Assembly: GCA_034620365.1 (NCBI GenBank)
Contig: JAQGEQ010000161.1
Coordinates: 496,001 to 560,000 of the forward strand
Direction of reading: 5' to 3'
Length of the DNA: 64,000 bases
DNA from: Pegea sp. RAD2-039
Lineage: Eukaryota > Chordata > Thaliacea > Salpida > Salpidae
The translations under genes were made by a program, and so were the position numbers. Below the pieces are notes generated by a model that was not told the DNA's origin, ran no database searches, and saw only the letters and a program-made list of their open reading frames with translations. Below are positions 1 through 11,153 of the stretch, piece by piece. The stretch's first letter is position 1; every line of letters begins with the position of its first letter.

Positions 1-799
1 TAAGGTTTTATAAGTGCTTAAGTTAGAAAAGTTTTGCAGAATTGACTTTTTTTCAAGAAGTAAACCTTCTTGTAAACAGCTTTCAAAAAATAGAACGCCT
101 GGAAGCTTAATAACAAAAATTTTCAGGTGATCTAATAAAAAGTTTAAAGTGTTATTCAAGTTTTCTAAATCTACAAGTTTCCAAATAAAGCAGATAAATA
201 AGTCAGATAGCTTTGTGACAACATCTAAAGCAAATTTTCCTTTTAGAAATGAAAATATCAATAATTTCATCTCTTCTTTAACACATTTTTCTTTTGATAA
301 ATCCGTTTTTGGTGAGTTTGTAATGGCATTTTTAAGCCAATGCTTAAACTGATTTGATTCTAACACATTTTGTAGGAACCAATTTAACGCTAAAGTGATT
401 TCTACTGAAGTATAATTTTCACAAGCTTTTAGTCCTGAATAAGCCATTATTAAAAAGGATTTACAATTATCACCAAATGATGTGTGATGAGACATAGCAG
501 CACCAGCTATTAACCTAAAAGTAGAAACATAATTTCAATAAAGCATAAATCACTTAAAATATAAATTCTTTCAACATTACTTACTTGGCTACTGGATGGT
601 TCAACTTTGTATATTTTAATATAGTCTTACCATCATTTGTCAAACAAACATGTCCATTATTATCAAGTAACATCACTTTACTAGATTCAGGCCCAATGAT
701 ATCACTTAACAATTTAAATAATGGGTCCATTACTTCAAATATTTCACTCCATTTCAACTTATAATTCTTATGCAAGCCTTCTTTCAAAAAATTAGACAT
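1..799 (-). CDS. BBS10: BBS10-like chaperonin-family protein, 5' two exons (partial)
   Basis: BBS10 is a divergent group II chaperonin relative that helps BBS6 and BBS12 assemble the BBSome, the ciliary trafficking coat. Two exons are seen: 799-585 (start ATG 799-797, donor GTAAGT) and 514 down to base 1, open at the window edge; the 70-nt intron is in phase 2. The N-terminal part resembles the chaperonin equatorial domain: an IIGPE motif, then a glycine turn with HVCLTNDG, then LNHPVAKLI, and in exon 2 SHHTSFGDN followed by CKSFLIM, which corresponds to the GDG(x)K/T-T/S-F segment of BBS10. The canonical GDGT nucleotide motif is altered to GDNC, as expected for a divergent BBS chaperonin. 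Later residues (LPG, ES, QEGLLLEKK) also fit this family. MKKS/BBS6 is the main alternative, but the HP(V/I)A(K/R) and GD..KSF pattern favours BBS10. An upstream in-frame ATG at 850 precedes an acceptor-like TTTATTTAG, so I preferred 799. Confidence 0.6.
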
Positions 800-1139
800 A
801 TTTAAAGTTTCTGCTAAATAAAACCAAATTAATATAATGTACAGATGCAAACCAATTAAAAATATATAAATTATATGTTGTAAGTATTAAATTTAAAATC
901 CAAACAACTTATTTATACAAATTACATGTGCAAATAAAATTAGTCTTATTAATCTCAAATTGTCAAAATATAAAATGTTTTTAAATATTTTTGTCAAAAA
1001 CAAGAAATATGGCAAAAGTAATTACATGCTTCAAAGTTCACTCTTCAAAAAATTAATCAAACAATTTAAAAATCTCATTCATGCATTCATGGTGTAAGCT
1101 GTTTAAATGGCTTTTATAATAAATTTAGCGACAGTCAGG

Positions 1140-2075
1140 TTAATTAGAACTTGACGAATAAGTACTAGCTTCAGACTCTGACTCCGCATCATGCTTTTCA
1201 ATAACTTTAGATCTTTTTGAAGGTTTTTTTTTAGGTGAAAGTTTACTACTTTGATTATCATCATCTGATTGTTGGCTGAAAAACTTTGTAGTAAAACTTT
1301 CAATTAGTTTCTCAGGACCTTCGATAAAAATACTTATAAAGAAATTGTCAATAGCAACAAATGGTTTAATATCTATATCCATTTTTTTCATCATGACTAC
1401 TGAATAAATGAAACTAACTTGAAAAAGACCAATAAGATTATGAGAGACAGCATCAAAAACATTATTAAAAATAAGTGAATGAAAAAGAGAAGTCAAAATA
1501 CAAGTTTTGGTTATAAATGAAGAACTATAAGACTTAATAGAATCTGTTGTCCATAAAGATGTAAATAAGTTAGAAGAATTTTTAATAAAACCTCCTCCAC
1601 AAGAAGCAACCACTCCTAAAATAATTGGATTTAATAAAGAAGCAGAATAAGCCTTATGACCAATCATAACACCCTTCTGAACTTTCTTAGCCCTTAAAAT
1701 CTCTTTACATAGAAGCACAACACCAAATACAGAGATCTTATTAAGAGTCCTAGTAAAAAGGTTTCTGGGAGTATAAAATATCAGAAACCAGATAACACAG
1801 GCCTGTAAAACTGCATCATTATTCTCAAAAACAGCTAAGGGTTGATTTCCTACTAATAGATTGACTGTCACCCCTCCACCAAAGCAACAAGCCATAGATA
1901 AAAGCCATGTAAGCAGGGGATGTTGTTTTACATTCTTTATGTCCCATGAAGTTCTTACAGCATTTATGACCATCATAAAATGACAAATTTGACAAAAAGT
2001 AGCAAAGTTTCCATTCAGTAATTTGAATAAGTTATCTGCAAGCCTATTTACTATTAAATATAATCCATAAGCCAT
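1140..2075 (-). CDS. TMEM38: Trimeric intracellular cation channel (TRIC, TMEM38 family)
   Basis: A single uninterrupted frame of 311 residues. TRIC channels sit in the ER/SR membrane as homotrimers and carry the K+ counter-current that balances Ca2+ release. The frame has the family layout: an N-terminal hydrophobic helix, then HPLLTWLLSMACCFGGG followed by VNLLVGNQPL (the glycine-rich kinked pore helix and the conserved LLLGEPPL-like loop), an ACVIWFLIFYTP helix, then KEILRAKKVQKGV, which matches the basic lipid/Ca2+-sensing K(E)V..(R/K)K..G segment. Further membrane helices follow, and the C-terminal tail of about 60 residues is rich in Ser, Lys and acidic residues, as in vertebrate TMEM38 proteins. 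Length is normal for the family (about 290-330). The coding region has no intron although its neighbours have several. A TTTTTACAG-like acceptor lies about 25 nt upstream of the ATG, so a 5'-UTR intron is possible. TMEM38A and B cannot be separated. Confidence 0.9.
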   Translation of the reverse strand: MAYGLYLIVNRLADNLFKLLNGNFATFCQICHFMMVINAVRTSWDIKNVKQHPLLTWLLSMACCFGGGVTVNLLVGNQPLAVFENNDAVLQACVIWFLIFYTPRNLFTRTLNKISVFGVVLLCKEILRAKKVQKGVMIGHKAYSASLLNPIILGVVASCGGGFIKNSSNLFTSLWTTDSIKSYSSSFITKTCILTSLFHSLIFNNVFDAVSHNLIGLFQVSFIYSVVMMKKMDIDIKPFVAIDNFFISIFIEGPEKLIESFTTKFFSQQSDDDNQSSKLSPKKKPSKRSKVIEKHDAESESEASTYSSSSN

Positions 2076-2765
2076 TTCAAAAATTCAACTTTTACCTGTA
2101 AAAAGTTTACTTATTCAAAAAGGTTTAGAGCTTAGAAATAAATTTTTATTATTTTAAAATTAAATTATCTAAAAATATAAAAAACACTTTTATATGTGAA
2201 AAATAGCAATTATTAGGTGGCAAACTTTTGTAACATGTTCATTAAAAGTTGTAAGTATGTTATTTATTTACATCATGAAATTATTAGTTTATGACTAAAT
2301 TATTTTAAGTATATTTATAAATTAAAATAGACTGCAATTAAAGATGGTTTAAATGCATTTTCAAAAATATCTTAAGCTTGCTTCAGTACAAACTTTGCCA
2401 AAATATGGTAAAACAAATTAGAACAAAATATTAAACAAAAAATTTCGAAGAATTTGCAAGAATATAAACAGAAATATTAATAATAATAAAAAAGTTAATA
2501 AATAATGATAAGCTGAAAAGTAAGCCAATAAAATTTTTTAATCTTTTTTGTTTTTAAATCCATCCCTAACAAAAAACTACAGACGTAAAAATTCAATTTA
2601 AAGTTCGTTATTAAAATCGTCTGAATATTTTTGTAAGTTTTAAAAACAGTGTTTGCTTTAAACATAATACTAAATAAGTTAGAGTTATTATTTCTACCTT
2701 AAATTAAATTAATCAAAAAATTTGATTAAATTATTTTGATTTTTGTATTATCGTATACATGCTCG
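2076..2765. other. AT-rich spacer, no gene seen
   Basis: Spacer upstream of the TRIC gene. It holds only AT-rich sequence with frequent stops in all frames. The TRIC promoter should lie here, but I see no diagnostic site. Confidence 0.5.
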
Positions 2766-3045
2766 GTAAGGTGGACACATATTGACGACAAAGAAAAGTC
2801 TGTAAAAACCGTGGAGAAGGGCTTTGTTAGTCTGGTTAATGATAACACTTCTACGAGACGAAAAAGTTAGTGACAGTACTTTCAGAAGATGCAAGACAAA
2901 CTTAGAGTCGGAGTTGGAGCGTCAAGGGTAGTTTGTCGCTGTAATCAGTTTCATTCTGTCAGCTCCTGTGACGCCAGCTCGGTGCGGTTGCATCAGTCCG
3001 TCTGTTCCGCTGCATAATCTGGCAAAACCTGGCTCCCTGCATAAT
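2766..3045 (+). mobile_element. SINE body fragment (same family as 23559-23980), head missing
   Basis: A GC-richer block with the same ordered landmarks as the tRNA-headed SINE at 23559: an AGTC(T/C)(G/A)TAAAAACC box, GA(A/G)GGGC(T/C)TTG, a GGAGTTGG box, a TAATCAGT-TTCTG segment, GCTCCTG(T/C)G(A/G)CGC and TCTGTTCCGCTGCAT. The tRNA-like promoter half is absent or unrecognisable. It lies between the TRIC and GCSH genes. An in-frame stretch over its 3' end (2993-3178, minus) is part of the repeat and not a gene. Confidence 0.7.
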
Positions 3046-4093
3046 TGGTAATTTTCAAACTAGCATTAGAGTAATTTATATGTTGAGAGATATAAGAAAC
3101 AAAATATTCTAATTTACCTTTGGCTATCAGTTTCTTGATTTTTATTTTTCTTCTATATCGGTTTATAAGTTTCGACATAAAAGTTTTTGATTTAGGTGGC
3201 TTTAATCTAAAAACTAATTTCTTATTACGCTATTAGAGATACATAGTAAGAATGATTGTATAATAGGTACTTTTGAAACAACTAAATAAAAATTAAGAAA
3301 AAATTAGTACCGTCTCCACCAACTAATGTTATTTAGTATTGTTGGTTTATCGGTAACACATAACTAATTTTTTTTTAAATATGACCTATATATATGCTTT
3401 CGAAAATTTTTTAAGTTTTTAGTTCACCAGAAGTCACGTTTGTTATAATGATTAGCTTATTAGCACTACATAAGCTTTTTACAAGAACATTTTTCAAAAA
3501 TCAACTATTAAATGACTTTTTTCAAGTAGAATTCCGTTTTGTTTCAATAAAAACGAACTCTGCATTTTTATTTTAATATTCTAAATAAAAGTGATTTCTA
3601 TCTGCTTCTAGCATTTGTAAGCCTAGTGTTATAAAAATTACTTCTGCTCTAAAATTCGATCTGCTCTTTAAAAAAGCAACTTATTAATTATATACATATA
3701 AAAAGTTTAATATTTTCTTCAAGACCTTTTTTATACTTTAACAAGATACAAACTAGGAAATGTTTATGAAGTTGACTTTAATCAAATTTGCAGTTTGTTA
3801 AATTACAAAAATTAGAAATTAACTTAATGAGATTGATAAATAATTATTTAAATAAATACAAAAAGATCATCACTTTAACATTTATAAGAATATTTAAGAT
3901 TTCAAAATTAATATTGACAACTTTATTAAATGAGAAAAAACGAAGATAATAAAATTCACAAAACGAAACCGACATAAGCAAAATTTAGCAAGGCATCGAC
4001 TTCTTTATAAGATTTTTATCGGGACTATTCTATTATTATTCTTTTGTTAGACACGATTTTAGAAGATACAACAAAATGAAAAATAAAATTAGA
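3046..4093. other. AT-rich spacer downstream of GCSH
   Basis: Nothing convincing here: no open frame with coding character, no RNA gene. The GCSH 3' UTR, which is on the minus strand, must run into the right end of this stretch. Confidence 0.5.
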
Positions 4094-5976
4094 TTATTCT
4101 AGAAAATTTTTGTACTGGTCAGCGGTCATCAAGTTGTCCACTTCAGAAGGGTCAGACATTTTTACTTTAGCAATCCAACCTGAAAAAATTTAAGATCTTC
4201 TAAACCTTTTATCAATTAAGCTAGAAACTGTTTTGATTTTTTAGGTTATAGAGAAATTGAAATTTCAACATGTTTCAAGGTCGCTTGAAGGTAAGAAACA
4301 AATTGATATCTTATCAACTAAATATTTAGTCTCAAGCTTAAAACAGTTGTCGAAAAAATTGAGAAGAAAAATTTTCATATTTCTTAAAACAAACAACTTT
4401 CAATAAAATCATTAAATTAAAAGAACAAAATTATGAAAGTTATATATGACCGGAAATGGTGGTGATTAAATCAAATTGTTTACTAAACAAAGTTTTAAAA
4501 CTGAAGGTATGGTTAAAAAACTCAAAATGACAAACCTTGGTCTTCAGGACTTGAGTTGATTAAGGCTGGAGTATCATTTAAGACGTCGTTACATTCAACA
4601 ATAGCTCCAGAAATCGGCATAATTAAATCACTAGCCGCTTTAACACTTTCAACGGTGCCAAAGACATCTGTAATTAAATCACTAATTTCATCTCATAATG
4701 ATAAGATTTAGAAAATTTTAATAAACAAATTATAAGATTGAAATCTTTAAATAGATGTTGGTAATCAAAAGAAACTTCCTTAAGAGCCAAAAAAGTAATT
4801 TGAAATATTTGATAGAGTAAAAAACTGACATTACCATCTGAAGAAAATTCTTCACCAACTTCTGGAAGTTCACAAAAGACAACTTCACCTAGCTCTTTCT
4901 ACAATTAATAAAAATAAATAAAAATAGTTAATCTAAAAGCATTGAAAGTTTTCATAAAATGAAAACTGTTTTATATTTAATCAGAGATTTTATAGATGAT
5001 TATAGACGTTTTAGGGCAACTAAAATTACAATTATTCATCAAAATAAGTTTTGAAATGTCAAAACAACTTTTGTAAGCTACTTAAAAATCAAAAGTTTAT
5101 AAAAAAGGAAATTTTCATATTTTGAAATTATCATTTAAAAAAACTTTTGAAAAATTTCAAAGTATCATCAAAATTTTAACCATCATGTTTAGAAATAAAT
5201 TTATTTATGTAAAGTTAGTGAAAAGCACTTACCAAAAAACTTTTATGTGTATACTAATTTAAAATTTTAAGCTTAAAAATGTTAATTGACTTATAATCAA
5301 AAGGTATAAACATCAACTCAATATATCGGAAATACATAGTAAGATTGTATAAACGTTTATGTAAAAACTGAAATTATATATATATATATCAATATAGTGT
5401 TTTTAAAGAAAATAAAAATAGAGGTTTTGTAAAAAATAGAAGCATGCCAATTTTAAAGTTATATAAGTGTTGTAAGTAAATTACCAACATGAGTAATTAC
5501 AATAAATTTATTCAGATTTTAATTGATACTAATAAAAACTATTAAGATTAATATATAAACACTGTATAAAAATCCATTTGTTGAATATAATATATAAAGT
5601 ATATGAGAATATATGAGTACTATAGTCAGTAAAATGGTTGCTTGATTTATGAAACATAAAAACTTACTTGAGCATTATCAGATATGCCAATTGTAGCAAC
5701 TCCATCAACTACTTCAACCCATTCATGATCTTCAGAATAAAATTTCTCTGAAAACATAAATTTCAATTTAAAAAGCATTTCTAGAACTATTTGATTCGAA
5801 GTACCTAAATGTCTTGATGAGGAATTAAGCAATCTGAATACTATTGAAGTATTAGAAGGTAGAAGACAATCTTTAAATGAACTTTTCGTAACCACTGATG
5901 TTTGCTTCAATGATTTTAAAGATAAATATGAAAGCTTATTGAACATCTGGCCAAATCTTAAGCAAGACATTTTCAT
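4094..5976 (-). CDS. GCSH: Glycine cleavage system H protein, mitochondrial
   Basis: Complete gene of five exons (minus): 5976-5805, 5747-5668, 4898-4835, 4667-4536, 4179-4094; 534 nt, 177 aa. H protein carries the lipoyl arm that shuttles the aminomethyl group between the P, T and L proteins of the mitochondrial glycine cleavage complex. Residues 1 to about 57 are a basic, Ser/Leu-rich presequence (presumed mitochondrial transit peptide). The mature domain starts near KFYSEDHEW, followed by [12 protein letters not shown], then [12 protein letters not shown], the lipoylation motif ESVKAASD with the target lysine at about K115, [20 protein letters not shown] and a C-terminal helix ending DQYKNFLE. 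This is the normal family order and length. All junctions are GT-AG with matching phases. The first intron is only 57 nt and its length is divisible by three, so its retention would keep the frame and add 19 residues just before the mature domain. Confidence 0.93.
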
Positions 5977-6930
5977 TTATTATTAGAAAAAATTTCTGAA
6001 GAAAAATAATGGTTATTTTATCTTATAATATTTTTAAAGGTATAATTCAATATCAACTATAACAGGTCCAATTTGTTTTTATAAGCAATAAAACAACTAA
6101 ATTAATATTAAAAAGTAGATTTAAATAGTAAAATAAAATATTAAAAAAGTATAAAATAATTGTGTCTAATGCTATAGTACTAGTGAAAGTTTAACATTAA
6201 AAATTGTTAAAAAAAATAAATAGATTTTAAATAAATTAGTAAAAATAAAAAAATTGGCTACAATCAAAATAATAAAAATTTCAAACAATAAGTTTACTAA
6301 AATAATTATAGCTTTCATGAAATTACATTGAAAAATTAAACAAAAGTTTGCTGACAATTTAATCAAAGTACTTAATGCTTCCATCATATCATGAGTAAAC
6401 AAAAAAAAAATAATTTACCAGAATTGTATTTGCTTATTATTAACTATCGAATTGTTGCTTATCAAATTCTAATATTAAATATAACCTTATATAACCGTCA
6501 TTTAACAAGTTTATTGGAAAATTAATTGTTACATCAGTAATTCACCAATAGCAGAGTTAATATTGAAGAAGATAAAATGTCCTTTTTAAGTTCTTATTGA
6601 TAAATTTAAGACTCAAAAATATTATCTGTGTCTGTAATTAAATTTGAATTATCAAATGACTATCCTAAATTTTAGTTTAGTTTATTGAAATATCTTAAAA
6701 TCATAATAGCTAACTAACTAAAGATATTTAGTTTCCAGTTTTAAAGTATAATTAACGTATTTACAAAAACTATAATGTTAAGCAAAGTTACACAATCCTT
6801 TAATATGTTTCTTAATCTTTAAGGGAAGTAAAAATCCCAAAGGTCTAATCAATTATGCTTTTTGGAGATAATTGTTTCTGACTCATTTAAAAAATAGCAT
6901 CATCAGTGTGAATAAGAGCCTAGATCAACA
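5977..6930. other. Spacer upstream of GCSH
   Basis: AT-rich, stop-filled sequence. The GCSH promoter is expected just above 5976 but shows no recognisable element. The hydrophobic frame at 6172-6402 (minus) is a low-complexity AT artefact. Confidence 0.45.
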
Positions 6931-6939
6931 GCTGCACCA

Positions 6940-7445
6940 GTAAAGCAGCTGGTATGTTTGCACGGTTTATCTTCAATGTTTGGGATAATTCAAAGCTATC
7001 CATTAAAACCACTTTCAGAGTCATTGTCTGTAGTACGATATTGTACGCCAGTGAGATTTAAACTTTGTCGAACGCTAACAAAAATAAACTCAAAAAATGT
7101 TATTTTCTTTGTCTCCGTCGTATATTACGTCTAACGTGACAGAAAAAGATCTCAAACAAGTACCAACGTGTGTACAGTAGGCTAAGCAAGCAAAGACGTC
7201 GCTAGCTCGAACACGTCCATCGGATAGAAGACAGATGGATACCAAAATATATGTTGCATGGAAAACTATCTAAAGGTAAACGCAACATCGGCCATCTTTG
7301 TATTCGCTTTACAGATACTTGCAAACGCGATATGAAACCGCTTAACATCAATAACAGCAATTGTTAGGATATTACAGCAGATCGGTTCAAATAGCGCTCT
7401 CTACTCCGCAAACAACTTAAGGAATTGTTATTACGCGACACCATT
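6940..7445 (+). pseudogene. Decayed C-terminal part of an RTE-like LINE ORF
   Basis: One plus-strand frame (in phase with codon start 7206) carries, with scattered stops, the post-RT C-terminal pattern of RTE-type and related non-LTR elements. In order: N(V)WDNSKLSIKT, a V-STILYASEI*TL stretch (LLYGSETW in intact elements), a K-KLKK-CLRRILRLT block, then after the stop at 7203 LEHVHRIED (the usual GHV-RM), PKYMLHGKLSKGKRNIG, LCIRFTDTCKRDMK, LNINNSN and finally DITADRFK-RSLL. At least four stop codons interrupt it, so it is a dead relic. It is a different element from the CR1/jockey-type copies elsewhere in the window. Confidence 0.75.
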
Positions 7446-7655
7446 CTTCAGTGTGTAACATTACGTAGTAGTAAACATTTTACGTTTTACATTTAATTTT
7501 TTTACGTTTATTTCACAAATTAAATTTGTACAACTATCTATTACACTTATTAGATTCAAAACTTTATTTTGACGATAACAATAAGTCTGAAAATAAACTA
7601 CATGACTTATTTCTTCAATGTGTAACTTCAAACTATATTAAGATTTTTAACAGAT

Positions 7656-8531
7656 CATTAAGCAAAATGATTGATCGAAAAAGTAAAACACATTATAGAA
7701 ATGATTATCCAAAAAACTGAAAAAAAAAACTGATTATAAGTTTTTAATTGAAAAGCTAATGCAGGTAATGGTTATTCTAAATTATTTATTTTCAATTTGA
7801 CTGATATAAAGTTCATTAATAAATTTGCTTGTAAAAACTTTTCAAGTTAAACTTCATTAAAACTATTGAGTTTTAATTACCTTCAAGGAAAAACTAGTAG
7901 TCTTACTAGAGTTGCCAAATATCGTTTAAAACTAAAATATTGCTAAACATCAGATTACTAAACAAAGATTTTAACGTCAAAGTCTTCATAGTAATCTACA
8001 TCTATTTGAAATAATCCCTACTTGCAATTTTATGGGTTCAAAATGTTGAGCTCTCTGTACCATTCTAAATTGTTGAAGTATTTTATTATTAAATGTAAAA
8101 CTTTTCACTAATTACCTTCTTATAAGTTTTCTTTGACTACTGGTAGATAAAATAACCCAAAGAACCAAACACAAAACATCAATGTAAAATTATCATTAGA
8201 AGTTTATTTATAAACGAAATGCTTATATAGAAAACTTTTAGAATCTTAATAAAATCTTGTATAACTTTACTCAATACACTTGATTCTATTTAACCAACTA
8301 CATAAAAACTTTCTCTTAGGAGGCTGGATGACTTTAGTGAACTAAAAACTTATTTAGACAGATTTGGTGGCTTAATTTGAATCAATTTCTACAAGTAATA
8401 CTAAAAAGCTTTACACTCGGGGATTGATAGTGGTAAAAATTGAATATCCTGTTTAATGTGTTCCCAAACTTATATTTTTATACGAGTATGATGTTTTAAA
8501 GAGGTATACTTTTATACAAGCAGCTGGCTGA
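7656..8531 (+). repeat. Left arm of an interrupted inverted repeat flanking CARNMT1
   Basis: Two segments of this arm recur in reverse complement on the other side of CARNMT1: 7656-7816 matches 13332-13183, and 8286-8531 matches about 12086-11848. Identity is high, with small indels such as an extra A-tract near 7723. The intervening 7817-8285 has no partner on the right, where a LINE sits instead. The element carries no protein signature I recognise and is probably a non-autonomous repeat present twice in opposite orientation. Confidence 0.75.
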
Positions 8532-8713
8532 ATAATTGCAGCATTCTTCTTAGTAACTTTGACTACCATGATTATCTTTAAGACAACTTTCTTCATGTAA
8601 GTTTTCTTGCTGAAATATCTAGTTTGATTTTACTAATTTGTTTTTCGGTAGAAACGATCACTCTGTGTCAAGCTAAGAAAAAGTATATAGACAAAACACA
8701 AATTAGTTTGGAC

Positions 8714-11153
8714 TTATGAAGAATCAGTTTGTAGTTTTTGACAAACAAATAAGCCACAGTCATATTCATACTTCAACATCGATAACTTGTTTTCTGTATA
8801 AGTTGAATTTGTCCAAGTAGTTTTCTGCAGAAAATGTAGAAATAGGATTTAGGTTTAACAAAATCATTTTTATCTTTATTTTATGATTTAGAAATTGTAA
8901 AAACTAAAAGTCTACAGTAAAAATAAAATGATTATTTTGCTGAATGAAGGGTCACGCAACTAACCAAAATTTTGAAGCCAATTTTCGGTAAAGTATCGAG
9001 CAAGTCCTCATAAGATAATTCGATTGATGGTTCATTATTTATACTAGAAAAATGGTAAAGTAAAGGACCAAGGTTTACTAAAATACCTCCAGGCTTTAAA
9101 ATAAAGAATATTTTTTCCAAGTAGGTGATAATATTGTGTGCGGTATCAAGGAAGAAACAACAAGCCACACAATCATACTCATCTATAAAAAAATCTGTAA
9201 GAAGAGACTTATGTCTCTGAAACAATCTTACTTGCATTATCAGAGATTTCTAGAAAGTCGCCAGCAAACATTTGAAAACGATCTTTCTGTGGTAGGTCAT
9301 CTGGAAAGACATCCGGAAATTTGACTAGTCTTGATACATCTTGCCACTTTTTTACATTACATCGTTGATCTATCCAAGGGTGGATCGTAAATTGATGGAA
9401 GTCTGTTGCTGAGCTTCCGACTGAGCTGCAACCAACTTTAAAATAACCGCTTTCCAACTCACTTATAAAATATTATGTATAAATATAATTTAATGATAAA
9501 CTAACTTGTTTAAAATATGATTTGATACAAATAACATATAGAGGCTAAACTCATTTCCAATGCTAAAATAACCAAGTCGAGCCAGTTCCCAAGCCAAGCG
9601 ACCTAATCCACATCCAGGGACATAGACTTTGATTATTTGATGCTGTTTATATAATCAGCTTCAATTAGACAATCGGCATTTACCAAAAAAATAATTATTA
9701 TCCTCAAAATATGTCAATTCAGATTTGACTGTAATCACTACAAACCTCTGGGTCATCTAAAGGTTTGTATTTTTGTATCTCTTTTATAATTGGATTATAA
9801 CAAGCTTGTCTCTCACTAGCACCTTCAGCTGACCAATCACGAGCGATTTGTTTCAAAGTTGATTTAACTTTTGAGATATCGAAAGAAGTGTGAGTTGGAA
9901 AAGTCTAAAAAGCAACGACAATATTAAGTTTTGAGTAATCAAATGAATAAATGCCTATTTTTAAATTATAAAAAAATATCTAAAACAGAAAACTTGTTGC
10001 AAGTTAATTATTCTCATCAGAGTTGAAGTAAAAGATAGAAAAGTTTAGAGTTTTTTAAACAATTGTCTCTAGCTCTAATCAAGCTTTAATAAAGTCTCTT
10101 ATAAGTGATGTACCAATACACAAAACTTTGTGTAGTAATTTTAAAACTGATTTTTGATTTTTTAAACTGACTATTATAATCAGCTCAACGATTTTCTGAA
10201 AATAATTATCACCAGAGGATTGTTTTAGGAGATTAAAATATTGATGTTTAAAACTAAACAAAACTGTGAGATACAAAACATGTTGAATAGATGAAGATAA
10301 TGATATGAAGTAAAAACCAAAAACGTTAATAATTTGTTAAAACAAATTATAATAATCATGCATAAAAGAAATGAGCAGAAAATTATACTTTTATAAATTT
10401 GGAAGTATGTCTAGAGATTATTTAAATTTTCTCAAAGTTTAAGCAGATTGGTTTTAACGGATTTAAAAAAATCCATTTAAAAAAAGATTTCTAAAATTTG
10501 AGCAAACTTAATTAAATATATAAAGTATAATTAATAAAGAATAAAATATAAACCTTGGAGGTGTGAGTAAAGGCAGACGAATAATTGAGAGCTTCAATAA
10601 CTAAATCTAAATAAATCTGGTTCCTTTCCACACAAGTTTTGATTTCTTCTAAATGATTTAGATGATTAGGAAGCAACTCTTTATGCTTTTGTGAAAGATT
10701 TGAATAGTTAATTTCAACATCTTTTAAACTTCGCAAAAAATCTTTTCTAAAAAAAATAAATATTTTGGATATTTAGCTGGTCATTGATATTTTTGATAAT
10801 ACAATTTTTTACAACAATAATAATAATTTTTGATAAATATTTAACATTAAATAATAACAATGTGATAATAAAGTTGAATTAGATAAGTCATATTTTAAAA
10901 CTTCAAAATAATTATAAATCAATTAAAAAAACTTTATTTAATTAAGGTTAAGCAAAGAAAACAGTTGGCTAAAATAGTTTTAGTCAAATTTTAAAGGTTA
11001 TATCTAATACTATATACAATTTTTCAAATAATTTTACTTATAAGATTCCATAGCACTTATACATTTCTTAAAATGGCGACCTTCTTCATCTTCTTCACTT
11101 AAAGTGTTTATTTGTTCAGGTGAAGTTAAGGCAGCATCAAAGTTTGATTCCAT
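8714..11153 (-). CDS. CARNMT1: Carnosine N-methyltransferase (N2227-like SAM methyltransferase)
   Basis: Complete gene of seven exons (minus): 11153-11038, 10746-10554, 9904-9746, 9642-9506, 9425-9232, 9194-8965, 8824-8714; 1140 nt, 379 aa. The enzyme uses S-adenosylmethionine to methylate carnosine to anserine; related family members methylate histidine in peptides. Visible family blocks in order: an acidic N-terminus with EEDEEGRHF, an LLPNHLNHL helix, [11 protein letters not shown] with CYNPIIKEI, the SAM motif [14 protein letters not shown] (about 164-177), [41 protein letters not shown] (about 280-287), [26 protein letters not shown], and a last exon [20 protein letters not shown]. Intron phases match throughout and an in-frame TAG upstream supports the ATG. 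The intron between exons 5 and 6 (9195-9231) is only 37 nt. The gene lies between inverted-repeat arms (7656-8531 and 11848-13332). Confidence 0.95.

Noticed and set aside
7526-7720. Small protein sharing a C-terminus with a frame at 13238-13426
   Set aside because: The shared residues come from the inverted repeat arms; nothing upstream of the repeat boundary is conserved.
9136-9324. Plus-strand ORF of 62 codons
   Set aside because: It is antisense to conserved CARNMT1 exons 5 and 6 and is a shadow of them.
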